DNA of 9,136 nucleotides from Planctomycetaceae bacterium (GTDB lineage Bacteria; Planctomycetota; Planctomycetia; Pirellulales; Thermoguttaceae). Under the pieces are notes generated by a model. That model was given only the letters and a program-made list of their open reading frames with translations. It did not search any database and was not told where the DNA came from. The stretch is from contig WRCR01000138.1 in NCBI GenBank assembly GCA_009783865.1, positions 1-9,136 on the forward strand. Reading direction: 5' to 3'. Below are positions 1 through 6,604 of the stretch, piece by piece (position 1 is the stretch's first letter; every line of letters begins with the position of its first letter). The position numbers and the translations under genes are program-made.

Positions 1-1659
1 ACCGTCGTGTCGCTGTGGATGCCTTTGAGTTCGTTTTTCAGCGGACGAATCGAATATCCCATGTTTGCAGTGATTCGTGATTACGTTTGCATAGCCGGCT
101 GGGGAATAACGGGACTCATTGCGGCAATCATATTACCGACATCGATTTTCGGATACAGACGGATTCTCCGCGAGGAAGCCGGTCTTGCCGTTCCGAAAAA
201 GCCGATGCCGCTGGAAGAATCACCGCTTTCCTACAAACGGTTGAGGAATTCGTTTCGCCGATATGGAATAACTATCCTCGCGTTATTTCTTTGGATGGTT
301 TGCTTTCAAGCAGCATGTATCTTTTTGATAACGCTTCAAGGGCAGGACCTTTTTCAGACGAATTGCGGATTACCGGGCTGGGAATTGTTTCTCCGCTCCT
401 TCGGAATGCAGTATATGTTCGTCGGTCTGCTCTGTCTGATTATGTTTTATGCACTGCATCGGCATTTCCTCGCAATGGCAAAGAACGAAGAATCCTTTGC
501 GGCAACCCCGGCGGTTGTGACTCAAGACACGCCGTTTCGGGAGCGGGTTTTCATCGAATGGCTCGTCTCCTTCGGACTCTTTATTGCGGCGGGACTTCAT
601 GGTCTTATATTTTTTGTTTTCATTGCCGGTTTGATACCGCGTTCCTCGGTAACACTATTCGCCTCACTTATCCTGCTGCTTGCCGTAACGATTGGTGCCG
701 CTGTACTTAATGTGCGATTGCCGATTCTGCGCTGGCTTGTCAAGCCCATAGCAGTCGTACTCATAGTTGGATATCTATACATTTCGGCGATAATGCTTGT
801 AAAGTCCAGCGGAACTGCGGGTTGGACATATCTGCCGTTTCATGACTTTTTCGATTCCGCACAGAGTTATCCGGTACTGTTCGTATTGATGGTTTTGAGT
901 GCCGTCATCTTTTTCGCAATGGCAACATCGATGATTCTCGGTGTTTTCTATCTCCGTTCAAAAACAACGGGACGCTTTTTCTCCCGGCGGACAATCACAC
1001 TGATTTTCGGTGTGCAGATTGCTGCCGTGCTTGGCGTTTATGCATTTCTGTATGTACCGGCAAGAGTTGCTTGTCTTGCCGAAATACTTGTTTGCCGTTT
1101 TCGGGACGATTGGACTACGCATCACAATGCCAAGATGTCGGCTCTTGCTTCGGAAATCATTCGTTCAACGTCTGAAACTGACCGCCGGTACGGTTGGGTT
1201 CACGGAGTTCGAGGTGAAATGAATTTGCGGGAACGAAAATACGATGAAGCGATTGCCGATTTCGAGGTTGCCTTTCGCTCTTCTCGCCTCAGTTTTCATA
1301 ATTACATCTTATGCAGCGAAGCGAGGATAGCCAAGGGTGATCTTTCCGGTGCCTTGAATGACTTGGATGAAGCACTCCGTCTGGAGAAAAATTTGCATGA
1401 ATTTCACTACAATCGCGGTTTCATCAACGAACAACTCGGCAATATCGAGGAAGCGATTGCCGACTACGACAAGACCATCGCATGGTCGAAGCAGTTCCAA
1501 AAGAAGCCGCCGATTGTCTCTGCCGTTCCGCGTCCCGGCTATGACGACGAAAGCCGCCGTATGGTTCATGAGAAAAGGCGTTACGGCTATGTGATTACCT
1601 TTGAGGAGTTGGTGGAAATCCGTGACCGCTTGGCAGCGGGAACAGAGAAAATACCGTAA
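1..1659 (+). CDS. Polytopic membrane protein with C-terminal TPR repeats (5' end probably outside window)
   Basis: The frame is open from base 1 with no upstream stop. The first possible start is GTG at 7, followed by ATG at 19 and ATG at 61. None has a clear ribosome binding site, so the gene probably begins before the window. Numbered from the GTG, the 550 residues show about eight hydrophobic segments, near 27-49, 86-110, 133-152, 184-209, 213-236, 246-266, 287-315 and 328-350. A soluble tail follows with three consecutive 34-residue TPR units at about 394-427, 428-461 and 462-495 (for example KYDEAIADFEVAF and GNIEEAIADYDKTI). TPRs usually mediate protein-protein contacts, so the tail probably recruits a partner to the membrane, but on which side I cannot say. 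The last 55 residues are charged and have no recognised motif. I do not recognise a specific family, and no catalytic motif is visible. The repeat and membrane assignments are confident; a function is not. Confidence 0.8.
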   Translation, partial: TVVSLWMPLSSFFSGRIEYPMFAVIRDYVCIAGWGITGLIAAIILPTSIFGYRRILREEAGLAVPKKPMPLEESPLSYKRLRNSFRRYGITILALFLWMVCFQAACIFLITLQGQDLFQTNCGLPGWELFLRSFGMQYMFVGLLCLIMFYALHRHFLAMAKNEESFAATPAVVTQDTPFRERVFIEWLVSFGLFIAAGLHGLIFFVFIAGLIPRSSVTLFASLILLLAVTIGAAVLNVRLPILRWLVKPIAVVLIVGYLYISAIMLVKSSGTAGWTYLPFHDFFDSAQSYPVLFVLMVLSAVIFFAMATSMILGVFYLRSKTTGRFFSRRTITLIFGVQIAAVLGVYAFLYVPARVACLAEILVCRFRDDWTTHHNAKMSALASEIIRSTSETDRRYGWVHGVRGEMNLRERKYDEAIADFEVAFRSSRLSFHNYILCSEARIAKGDLSGALNDLDEALRLEKNLHEFHYNRGFINEQLGNIEEAIADYDKTIAWSKQFQKKPPIVSAVPRPGYDDESRRMVHEKRRYGYVITFEELVEIRDRLAAGTEKIP

Positions 1660-1769
1660 TTGATTCAAAATGACAGCATACCATTTTACGGCACATTATC
1701 TCAAATTCTCGCCGATTTTCTGTCAAACTCTCCGATTTTTTACCACATGCATGTAGAGAATATGTCTAT
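1660..1769. other. Intergenic stretch, AT-rich, no gene seen
   Basis: This is the gap between the TPR membrane protein and the palindromic element. It contains two imperfect direct repeats of the form CTC(G)CCGATTTT near 1707-1740 but no hairpin followed by a T-run, so I cannot call an intrinsic terminator. No ORF with start and ribosome binding site was found. Confidence 0.5.
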
Positions 1770-1851
1770 CCGTCATTCCCGCGAAAGCGGGAATCCAAAC
1801 GAACGAAGTTAGCCCTGTTTCTCTAGACCCCCGCCTTCACGGGGGTGACGG
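1770..1851. repeat. 82-bp palindromic element: two inverted hairpin units (REP/MITE-like)
   Basis: The element starts with CCGTCA and ends with TGACGG. The left unit has a perfect 8-bp stem, ATTCCCGC (1775-1782) and GCGGGAAT (1787-1794), around a GAAA loop. The right unit (about 1824-1851) is the same sequence in reverse orientation, with stem ACCCCCG/CGGGGGT (1827-1833 and 1840-1846). Over 30 positions, left unit versus reverse-complemented right unit, eight positions differ and all are transitions. Two pairs of these are compensatory (T-A replaced by C-G), so the stem is preserved. The 5'-GTCATTCCCGC..GCGGGAAT type of palindrome is a widespread dispersed repeat in bacteria. A partial second copy, including spacer similarity, lies at 9085-9136, which supports this being a mobile or dispersed element rather than a one-off terminator. 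Confidence 0.8.
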
Positions 1852-1897
1852 AAAAAATAACTTTTCACGTTCGACGTACCGTTGGGTTGGCACCGCA

Positions 1898-2539
1898 TTG
1901 CTATCCTCTTTACTCGCTCTTGCCGCTCAGATAGCCTTTCAGAATTACTGTTTCGATGTGATGCGGCTGACATCGCTTTACCTTTGGGGAATACCTGTGC
2001 CTCTTTGGGTTGTTGTTTTTCTTTGTTTCGGATTGGCAATTTCGTTGGTACTTTTTGCATTTTTCTATTATGCCTTACAAATGTCTAGAGACCAAGAATG
2101 TTTTGCGAAATACCCGCCGCGATTGCCGAATCTTTTATCAATCCTGACCGGCGAAGAAAAAGCACCGGGGGGTTTTCGCAACCGAATTAACTTTTGGGGA
2201 GACATTGTCGGTTTCGGCTGGGGATTGTTCTTCACGCAAGCGATGCTAATCTCCCGATATATTCTAAACAATGATGTTTTTTGCATGTTGCTGGTTTTAT
2301 TTGCGTATTTTTTGTTTGCCCTCTTCTTTGCAGGAATTCCGCGGCGGCGGTATTGGGGAATGATTTTTCTCTGTGGAAGTTTATTCGTGATTAACTCAAT
2401 ATATTTTATGATTTTCGAAGAACTGTTACCGATGCAAAGACGTGCAGTGCTATGGGGGGCACATGTACTTCCGGCGTGGTACATGCTTTGCTTTACGCTT
2501 TTGGGCGTTGCGGGGTTGTGGGTGTTTCGGAAGAAGTGA
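1898..2539 (+). CDS. Hypothetical polytopic membrane protein, start uncertain
   Basis: The frame ends at TGA 2537-2539. The only conventional start is TTG at 1898, giving 213 residues. It has no visible Shine-Dalgarno and sits inside what looks like the first hydrophobic helix. The same frame is open back to 1757, through the whole palindromic element, without any ATG, GTG or TTG. Translated upstream residues such as YRWVGTALLSSLLALAAQ suggest the native N-terminus lies before 1898. Hydrophobic segments fall at about 1-14, 34-60, 101-118, 126-146, 152-173 and 188-210, with a polar loop at 62-98 rich in Pro and basic residues. It ends in RKK, which favours a cytoplasmic C-terminus. I recognise no family or catalytic motif. 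It may be a gene whose 5' end was disrupted by the element, or one with an unusual start. Confidence 0.6.
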   Translation: MLSSLLALAAQIAFQNYCFDVMRLTSLYLWGIPVPLWVVVFLCFGLAISLVLFAFFYYALQMSRDQECFAKYPPRLPNLLSILTGEEKAPGGFRNRINFWGDIVGFGWGLFFTQAMLISRYILNNDVFCMLLVLFAYFLFALFFAGIPRRRYWGMIFLCGSLFVINSIYFMIFEELLPMQRRAVLWGAHVLPAWYMLCFTLLGVAGLWVFRKK

Positions 2540-2544
2540 AAGCA

Positions 2545-2590
2545 CAAGAGCGGGAGCATACGCAAGAGCGGCGGGGTTACCCCCGCCGGT
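2545..2590. repeat. GC-rich palindromic repeat, family 2 copy A
   Basis: A perfect 8-bp stem, CGGCGGGG (2569-2576) and CCCCGCCG (2581-2588), closes a TTAC loop directly downstream of the 1898-2539 gene. The left flank has the direct repeat CAAGAGCGG at 2545-2553 and 2563-2571. The 12 bases AAGAGCGGCGGG (2564-2575) recur exactly at 6695-6706, again at the left arm of a hairpin. There is no T-run after the stem, so it is not a canonical intrinsic terminator, although it could still protect the 3' end of the mRNA. Confidence 0.6.
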
Positions 2591-2608
2591 TCCCTACTCG
2601 CTGCGTCA

Positions 2609-2636
2609 TTGCTTTTCACCGATAATCGGTTATCAT
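2609..2636 (+). promoter_or_regulatory. Candidate promoter with palindrome in spacer
   Basis: TTGCTT (2609-2614) and TATCAT (2631-2636) are separated by 16 bp, a plausible sigma-70-like pair about 50 bp upstream of the solute-binding-like gene. The spacer contains the perfect palindrome ACCGAT-A-ATCGGT (2618-2630), which is placed where a repressor could act. Both assignments are pattern matches only. Confidence 0.35.
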
Positions 2637-2688
2637 CGAAACTCCCGCTAGTACGATACACCTTCTGAAAAACCGATGACGAAATACG

Positions 2689-5085
2689 ATGACGAAAAAC
2701 ACTGTCGTCCTTGCCGTTTTCTTCACACTGCTCCTTGCGGTGCAGGGCTTTTCGCAAACCGATGACACCGGCGAAGTCATTGACGATACGCCGCTGTTTC
2801 TGCAAGCACCCCGTTACCGCTTGACGCTGACTTCACACTATAACGGTGCTTCGTTTCTGGTAGAACCGATTGAATTTCCCAACGGTGTTCGTCCAAATCC
2901 GCTGCCGCGAATCGATGGAATAACCGTTGTGTTTTTTAATAACCCGCACAAAAAATATGATGTTAAATGGAACTTTATCGAAAAAATCGATTTGTTTCAC
3001 GAACTTGTTTTTGAAGAGTTTCAAAAACTTCTCAAACAAACCGCCGAATATGCAGATGAGACAGAAGAAGAAATATCTATGAGCAGCCGATTTGAATTGC
3101 TCTTTGATTATCTGAATTTTCTCAACGAATACAAAAAGGATTTGCCCGCTTTCAATAAGGAATACAAAACGTTTTTACTGCTGGAAGCACAATGGCAACT
3201 GAAGACCGGCAGCAACGATGCCGCGCTTGTCCGGTTCGCTAAACTTCTCGAAGAGAACCGCAGAGACAACGATTTGAAGTCGGCTGCCGCCGCCGCGTTG
3301 GATTCCGTTCTGACAAAAGAATATGCCGCCGAAAGATTTACGCAATGCCGCACTTACTTTAGTTTGTTTGCCGAAACACTGCCGCAGGAAACACTTTTTC
3401 TGCAATGGAAGGAAAAAATTGTGCAAGCCGCATTGGGACAAACGGCGTTATCGAAAGCGGCGTTATCGAAAAAGCAATACACCGCCGCTCATTTGTATAA
3501 TCAAACGGCATTGAGTATTGCTCCGCAGTCGGCAGCGGTTCAGGATTGGCAAAAAGAATTGCAGCAGAAAGCCCCGCTCTTCCGTGTTGCGGTCAGTGTT
3601 CCGATGCCGGAAAAAAACACGTTTTCGGCATTGCCCGATGCCGCCTTGATGAGATACCGCCGGTTGCTTGACAACATGTTTCTGCAATTCATAAAGCCCT
3701 CGCTGGAAGGCGGTGTGTATCGAAATGATAAGGTCAAAGTCCAGCGCGCCGAAAACGGACTTTCGCTGTCTTTCACGACAGATGATTCGGTATTGCTGAA
3801 CGAAGTTGCCGATACAATTTCGCAACTGTACAAAAGCAGTGTCAATACAAGCGGCACTAATTCGGAAACACTCTTCGCCCGCCTTTTTGATTCAGCCCAT
3901 ATTAAGTCAGCACAGATTGAGACAGCACAGCAAACCGCTGCGGATACGGTGACGGTGAAATTCAAACGCCGGTTTCCATTGCCGGAAGCGTTGTTTGCCG
4001 TGCCGCTCTTTACCGAAAACAAAAATACTGAAAACAAAATTAATGCCGGTTTATATTCGTTAGTCAAACGGGAAGAGAATAACACTTATTTTGATGCGAA
4101 CCGTTATGCAGGAACTTCTCCGGCGGTGATTAACGAGAGGTTAATTCTTCGTTCCGAAGACGCGGTTACGGCATTGAAAGAGGGCAGCGTTGATATTATT
4201 GACCGGGTTGCTCCTTGGGAAACGGAAAACCTAAAGAAGCAAACCGGTATCGAAACCGGTCGTTATGCAGTGCCGGAAGTTCATTTTATTGTTCCGAATC
4301 TTCGTAAGACACTGACTTCGGATAGAACATTTCGGCGCGCACTCTCTTTCGGATTGAATCGGCAAGCGATGTTAGGACGAATTTTGAATAAGAGTCCGGC
4401 AAAGATTTCGGAGCGCATTACAAGCGAAATAGTCGGAGCGGTTTCAAGTGTACCGTTCATTCGCGGTAATTCTTTGGGCGACCCGCTGGGGTATGCGAAT
4501 GATACTTCAATCCGTCCGCGGCAATACGAACCGAAATTGGCGGCAGCACTTGCACTTTCGGCATTTAATCAGATTCGCAATACGGAAAAGGATGGAGATA
4601 AGTTGACTTCGATACCGATTTTGGTGTTGTCTTATCCGGCAAATGATACGGCAAAGTACGCCGCTTTGTTAATCAAACATCAATGGGCGGCAATCGGCGT
4701 GCCGGTGCGCATTGCAGAAAGAACGGACGAAAGCGGCATCGGCAGGGACTCCGAAGTTGACTTCTGGCTTGTTGAACGGACTGTGAAAGAACCGCTCACA
4801 GAAGCGGAGTTAATTTTCGGCAGCGGCGGTTTATGCGATTATGTTTCGCCGGCAATGGAATTAGCGTTGGAGAAACTGCGAAGCGTCGAAGATTGGTCAG
4901 AGGCGGCAAAGACATTGTTTGCAATTCATAAGATTTGTTATGAAGAGACAACTGTGATACCGCTTTGGCAGATTTACATTTATTACGCTTACCGTTCAGA
5001 GATAAAAGGAATAGCAGCGGACGCATCTTTTGAAATCGGAGGCATTGTGGACTTGTATGAAAACGTAGGTTCGTTTATTCGGTAG
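2689..5085 (+). CDS. Exported solute-binding-like protein: TPR-like N-terminal region plus SBP family 5 domain
   Basis: This gene encodes 798 residues ending at TAG 5083-5085. The ATG at 2689 gives a basic start and hydrophobic core (residues 5-18) typical of a Sec signal peptide, with cleavage likely near residue 20-22. There is no lipobox cysteine. The ATG at 2676 is in another frame and is rejected; the two ATGs lie in the direct repeat CGATGACGAAA. Residues about 120-300 are helical and TPR-like (AQWQLKTGSNDAALVRFAKL, KKQYTAAHLYNQTALSIAP). From about 300 on, the sequence resembles family 5 extracellular solute-binding proteins (OppA/DppA type). It has ALKEGSVDII, then TFRRALSFGLNRQAM near 546-560, the equivalent of the family's VRqAlayAiDR motif, then ALLIKHQWAAIGVPVRI, and near 755-775 IPLWQIYIYYAYRSEIKGI. 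Known relatives deliver peptides to ABC permeases, but none is encoded nearby. It may bind peptides or another ligand in the periplasm, with the TPR half docking a partner. The family call is fairly sure; the ligand is unknown. Confidence 0.8.
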   Translation: MTKNTVVLAVFFTLLLAVQGFSQTDDTGEVIDDTPLFLQAPRYRLTLTSHYNGASFLVEPIEFPNGVRPNPLPRIDGITVVFFNNPHKKYDVKWNFIEKIDLFHELVFEEFQKLLKQTAEYADETEEEISMSSRFELLFDYLNFLNEYKKDLPAFNKEYKTFLLLEAQWQLKTGSNDAALVRFAKLLEENRRDNDLKSAAAAALDSVLTKEYAAERFTQCRTYFSLFAETLPQETLFLQWKEKIVQAALGQTALSKAALSKKQYTAAHLYNQTALSIAPQSAAVQDWQKELQQKAPLFRVAVSVPMPEKNTFSALPDAALMRYRRLLDNMFLQFIKPSLEGGVYRNDKVKVQRAENGLSLSFTTDDSVLLNEVADTISQLYKSSVNTSGTNSETLFARLFDSAHIKSAQIETAQQTAADTVTVKFKRRFPLPEALFAVPLFTENKNTENKINAGLYSLVKREENNTYFDANRYAGTSPAVINERLILRSEDAVTALKEGSVDIIDRVAPWETENLKKQTGIETGRYAVPEVHFIVPNLRKTLTSDRTFRRALSFGLNRQAMLGRILNKSPAKISERITSEIVGAVSSVPFIRGNSLGDPLGYANDTSIRPRQYEPKLAAALALSAFNQIRNTEKDGDKLTSIPILVLSYPANDTAKYAALLIKHQWAAIGVPVRIAERTDESGIGRDSEVDFWLVERTVKEPLTEAELIFGSGGLCDYVSPAMELALEKLRSVEDWSEAAKTLFAIHKICYEETTVIPLWQIYIYYAYRSEIKGIAADASFEIGGIVDLYENVGSFIR
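3443..3471 (+). repeat. In-frame 15-bp tandem duplication within the solute-binding-like gene
   Basis: CGGCGTTATCGAAA occurs at 3443-3456 and again at 3458-3471, with a period of 15 bp. It encodes TALSK-AALSK (residues 252-261), so five codons were duplicated without breaking the frame. It lies in the helical, TPR-like part of the protein, where an extra helical turn or so should be tolerated. Confidence 0.75.
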
Positions 5086-5216
5086 TGTGCGAAATTTGCG
5101 GAAGCCGGCGCAAAAGACATCTCTTGCGAATCCCGCTAATATGAGGTACCATAGACACTGAAAGACCGATTGCAGGTTATGCAGCCTGTCTGCTTTTACT
5201 GTTGGAGAACTTTATC
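5086..5216. promoter_or_regulatory. Intergenic region with weak candidate promoter
   Basis: This gap separates the solute-binding-like gene from the carboxypeptidase. TTGCGA (5124-5129) and TACCAT (5147-5152) are 17 bp apart and could be a weak promoter, which would give an untranslated leader of roughly 60 nt. The short inverted repeat CAGG/CCTG at about 5174-5189 is too small to call. No terminator hairpin with a T-run is visible. Confidence 0.25.
5204..5207 (+). promoter_or_regulatory. Ribosome binding site deciding the carboxypeptidase start
   Basis: GGAG at 5204-5207 lies nine bases before the ATG at 5217. This favours that ATG over the in-frame TTG at 5202, which would overlap the site itself and put extra residues ahead of the MKK signal-peptide start. 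Confidence 0.7.
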
Positions 5217-6461
5217 ATGAAAAAACATCAAACACTATCACTTCTGTTCGCAATCCTGTTTTCAACTTCCGTTTACCTTTCGGCTAATGAAACATCGCCA
5301 ATCCGGTTCAACACTGCTTTTCCTGGCGGCTGTCTCGGAAAAATCGCTGCGCTGGAAGAACCGGATTCGTTCCGCTGTTTCATTCCCGGGCAATACAACG
5401 AAAACGGACGCAATCGGCAAACGAGTTGGTTCTACTTCCGCATTGAAAACGTTAAGAACCGCAGCGTTAAACTTATAATGACGGACTACATCGGCGAATA
5501 TAATCTCCGGCCGGGTGCAGTGCCGATGCATGAACGAATACAGCCCGTTTGCAGCGAAGACGGCAAGACATGGAAACATATCGAGACAATGATTTGGGAC
5601 AAAGAAAACAAGGAATTGACCTTAAATCTTTGCCCGGCAGCGGATAAACTTTGGATAGCACATGTTCAGCCGTACACTTTTGGTCCCATTCTTGAATTTA
5701 TCAAGGAAGCGGGTGCTTCGCCGTTTGTCAGCACGGAAATATTCGGCGAAACCGTTCTGAAACGTCCGCTGCACCTGTTGACGATAACCGATACCAAGAT
5801 TCCCGACGATAAGAAGAAACGTGTTTTCCTGATGGGACGGCAGCACGCTTGGGAAGCACCGACTACTTTCATGTGCGAAGGAGCAGTCCGGTTCCTGATT
5901 TCCAATGACCCGAAAGCCGTTGAAATCCGGCAGAAGGCGGTCGTCTATGTTGTTCTAACGCTTGACCCTGACGGTTGCGAACTCGGCGGTGTGCGTTTTA
6001 ACCGCAACGGATACGACTTGAATCGGCATTGGAACACTGTCAATCCGCAATCCAAAGACGATATGCAGAACATGCCGGAAGTGTTTCACGCTTATAACAA
6101 GATCCAATCGCTGCATGAGAAAAAACCGCTCGACATATTGGTCAGTTTGCACAATCAGGAGACCGGCGACTGCCTAATGACGGCAGTGGACGGCGATGAA
6201 CCGAAAGAAATGGTTCAGCGTTTTGAAAAATATTTGTCCGAAAAAACGTTTTTTGATTCGGTAAATCCAAAGATGCCGATACGTTATTATGCACCGGATA
6301 AGGCGGACACGATTTCGGCTTTGTGGAAACGTCTTCAGGTTCCTTCTGTGACAATAGAAATACGGGTTGAGCGGCATCCGAAACTTGACAAATTCGCAAC
6401 ATCGGAGGACTACATCGGTTTCGGTGCAGGTTTGATTCAAGCGATGTTTGACGTTTTGTAG
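5217..6461 (+). CDS. Exported M14 zinc carboxypeptidase, CCP/AGBL-like architecture
   Basis: This gene encodes 414 residues from ATG 5217 to TAG 6459-6461. Residues 1-23 are a Sec signal peptide (MKK start, hydrophobic core, cleavage likely after YLSA). Residues about 60-165 look like the beta-sandwich N-domain that precedes the catalytic domain in cytosolic-carboxypeptidase-like M14 enzymes: SWFYFRIENV, then PVCSEDGKTWKHI, then VQPYTFGPI. The catalytic domain holds the zinc ligands H210 and E213 (RQHAWE), the substrate-binding DPDG and GYDLNRHW (D267-N269-R270), the third zinc ligand H312 (SLHNQ) and the catalytic glutamate E381 (SVTIEIRV). All expected active-site residues are therefore present. 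The enzyme should remove C-terminal amino acids from peptides or proteins outside the cytoplasm; the substrate is unknown. Its neighbour, a peptide-binding-like protein, would fit peptide scavenging, but that link is only positional. An inactive homologue is unlikely given the intact motifs. Confidence 0.88.
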   Translation: MKKHQTLSLLFAILFSTSVYLSANETSPIRFNTAFPGGCLGKIAALEEPDSFRCFIPGQYNENGRNRQTSWFYFRIENVKNRSVKLIMTDYIGEYNLRPGAVPMHERIQPVCSEDGKTWKHIETMIWDKENKELTLNLCPAADKLWIAHVQPYTFGPILEFIKEAGASPFVSTEIFGETVLKRPLHLLTITDTKIPDDKKKRVFLMGRQHAWEAPTTFMCEGAVRFLISNDPKAVEIRQKAVVYVVLTLDPDGCELGGVRFNRNGYDLNRHWNTVNPQSKDDMQNMPEVFHAYNKIQSLHEKKPLDILVSLHNQETGDCLMTAVDGDEPKEMVQRFEKYLSEKTFFDSVNPKMPIRYYAPDKADTISALWKRLQVPSVTIEIRVERHPKLDKFATSEDYIGFGAGLIQAMFDVL

Positions 6462-6500
6462 ATTTTTTCGGTAAATTTGCGTTTTGACGACAGATTTCCC

Positions 6501-6528
6501 TTGCATTTTTTCTGAACGCAAGGATAAT
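6501..6528 (+). promoter_or_regulatory. Candidate promoter for the first DUF1559 gene
   Basis: TTGCAT (6501-6506) and GATAAT (6523-6528) are 16 bp apart, a reasonable sigma-70-like pair about 75 bp before the ATG at 6605. The heptamer TTGCGTT (6477-6483) is inverted as AACGCAA (6515-6521) across this region. It might form a weak stem or a binding site, but chance is possible. Confidence 0.4.
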
Positions 6529-6593
6529 AGTTATGTGTTTAGTTATTAAATTGGCGATAGAATTTAATTGATTATATTTTTTCAAATTTTTTT

Positions 6594-6598
6594 AGGAG
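6594..6598 (+). promoter_or_regulatory. Strong ribosome binding site for the ATG at 6605
   Basis: AGGAG ends six bases before the ATG at 6605, follows a run of T, and is the best Shine-Dalgarno in the window. It shows that translation is meant to begin at 6605. In the sequence as given, that frame ends at TGA 6707-6709, ahead of the pilin-like domain. Confidence 0.8.
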
Positions 6599-6604
6599 TT
6601 CCAA

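Noticed and set aside
87..710. 207-codon frame on the + strand inside the first gene
   Set aside because: It is out of frame with a clear multi-helix membrane protein, has no ribosome binding site, and has a composition typical of a shifted reading.
1770..1851. CRISPR-like repeat or intrinsic terminator
   Set aside because: Only two inverted units with no regular spacer series, so not CRISPR. There is no T-run directly after either stem (the right unit is followed by GAAAAAA on this strand), so a terminator reading from the left is doubtful; reading from the opposite strand remains possible but is unsupported.
2676..2691. ATG at 2676 as start of the solute-binding-like gene
   Set aside because: It is in a different frame from the long ORF. 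The duplicated CGATGACGAAA explains why two similar starts appear.
2068..2805. Long antisense open frame of 245 codons
   Set aside because: It overlaps a membrane-protein gene and the start of the solute-binding-like gene on the other strand. Its translation is rich in Arg, Lys and Ser with no domain-like pattern, so it is taken as a shadow frame.
3540..4085. 181-codon antisense frame
   Set aside because: It lies entirely within the solute-binding-like gene and shows no recognisable protein features.
4243..4260. ACCGGT repeated twice 12 bp apart
   Set aside because: It lies within coding sequence and is explained by the TG-I-E-TG codons; a six-base palindrome is too short to call a site.
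6142..6585. 147-codon antisense frame reaching the intergenic region
   Set aside because: It covers the catalytic part of the M14 enzyme in antisense, has no family-like motif, and no independent promoter was seen on that strand.
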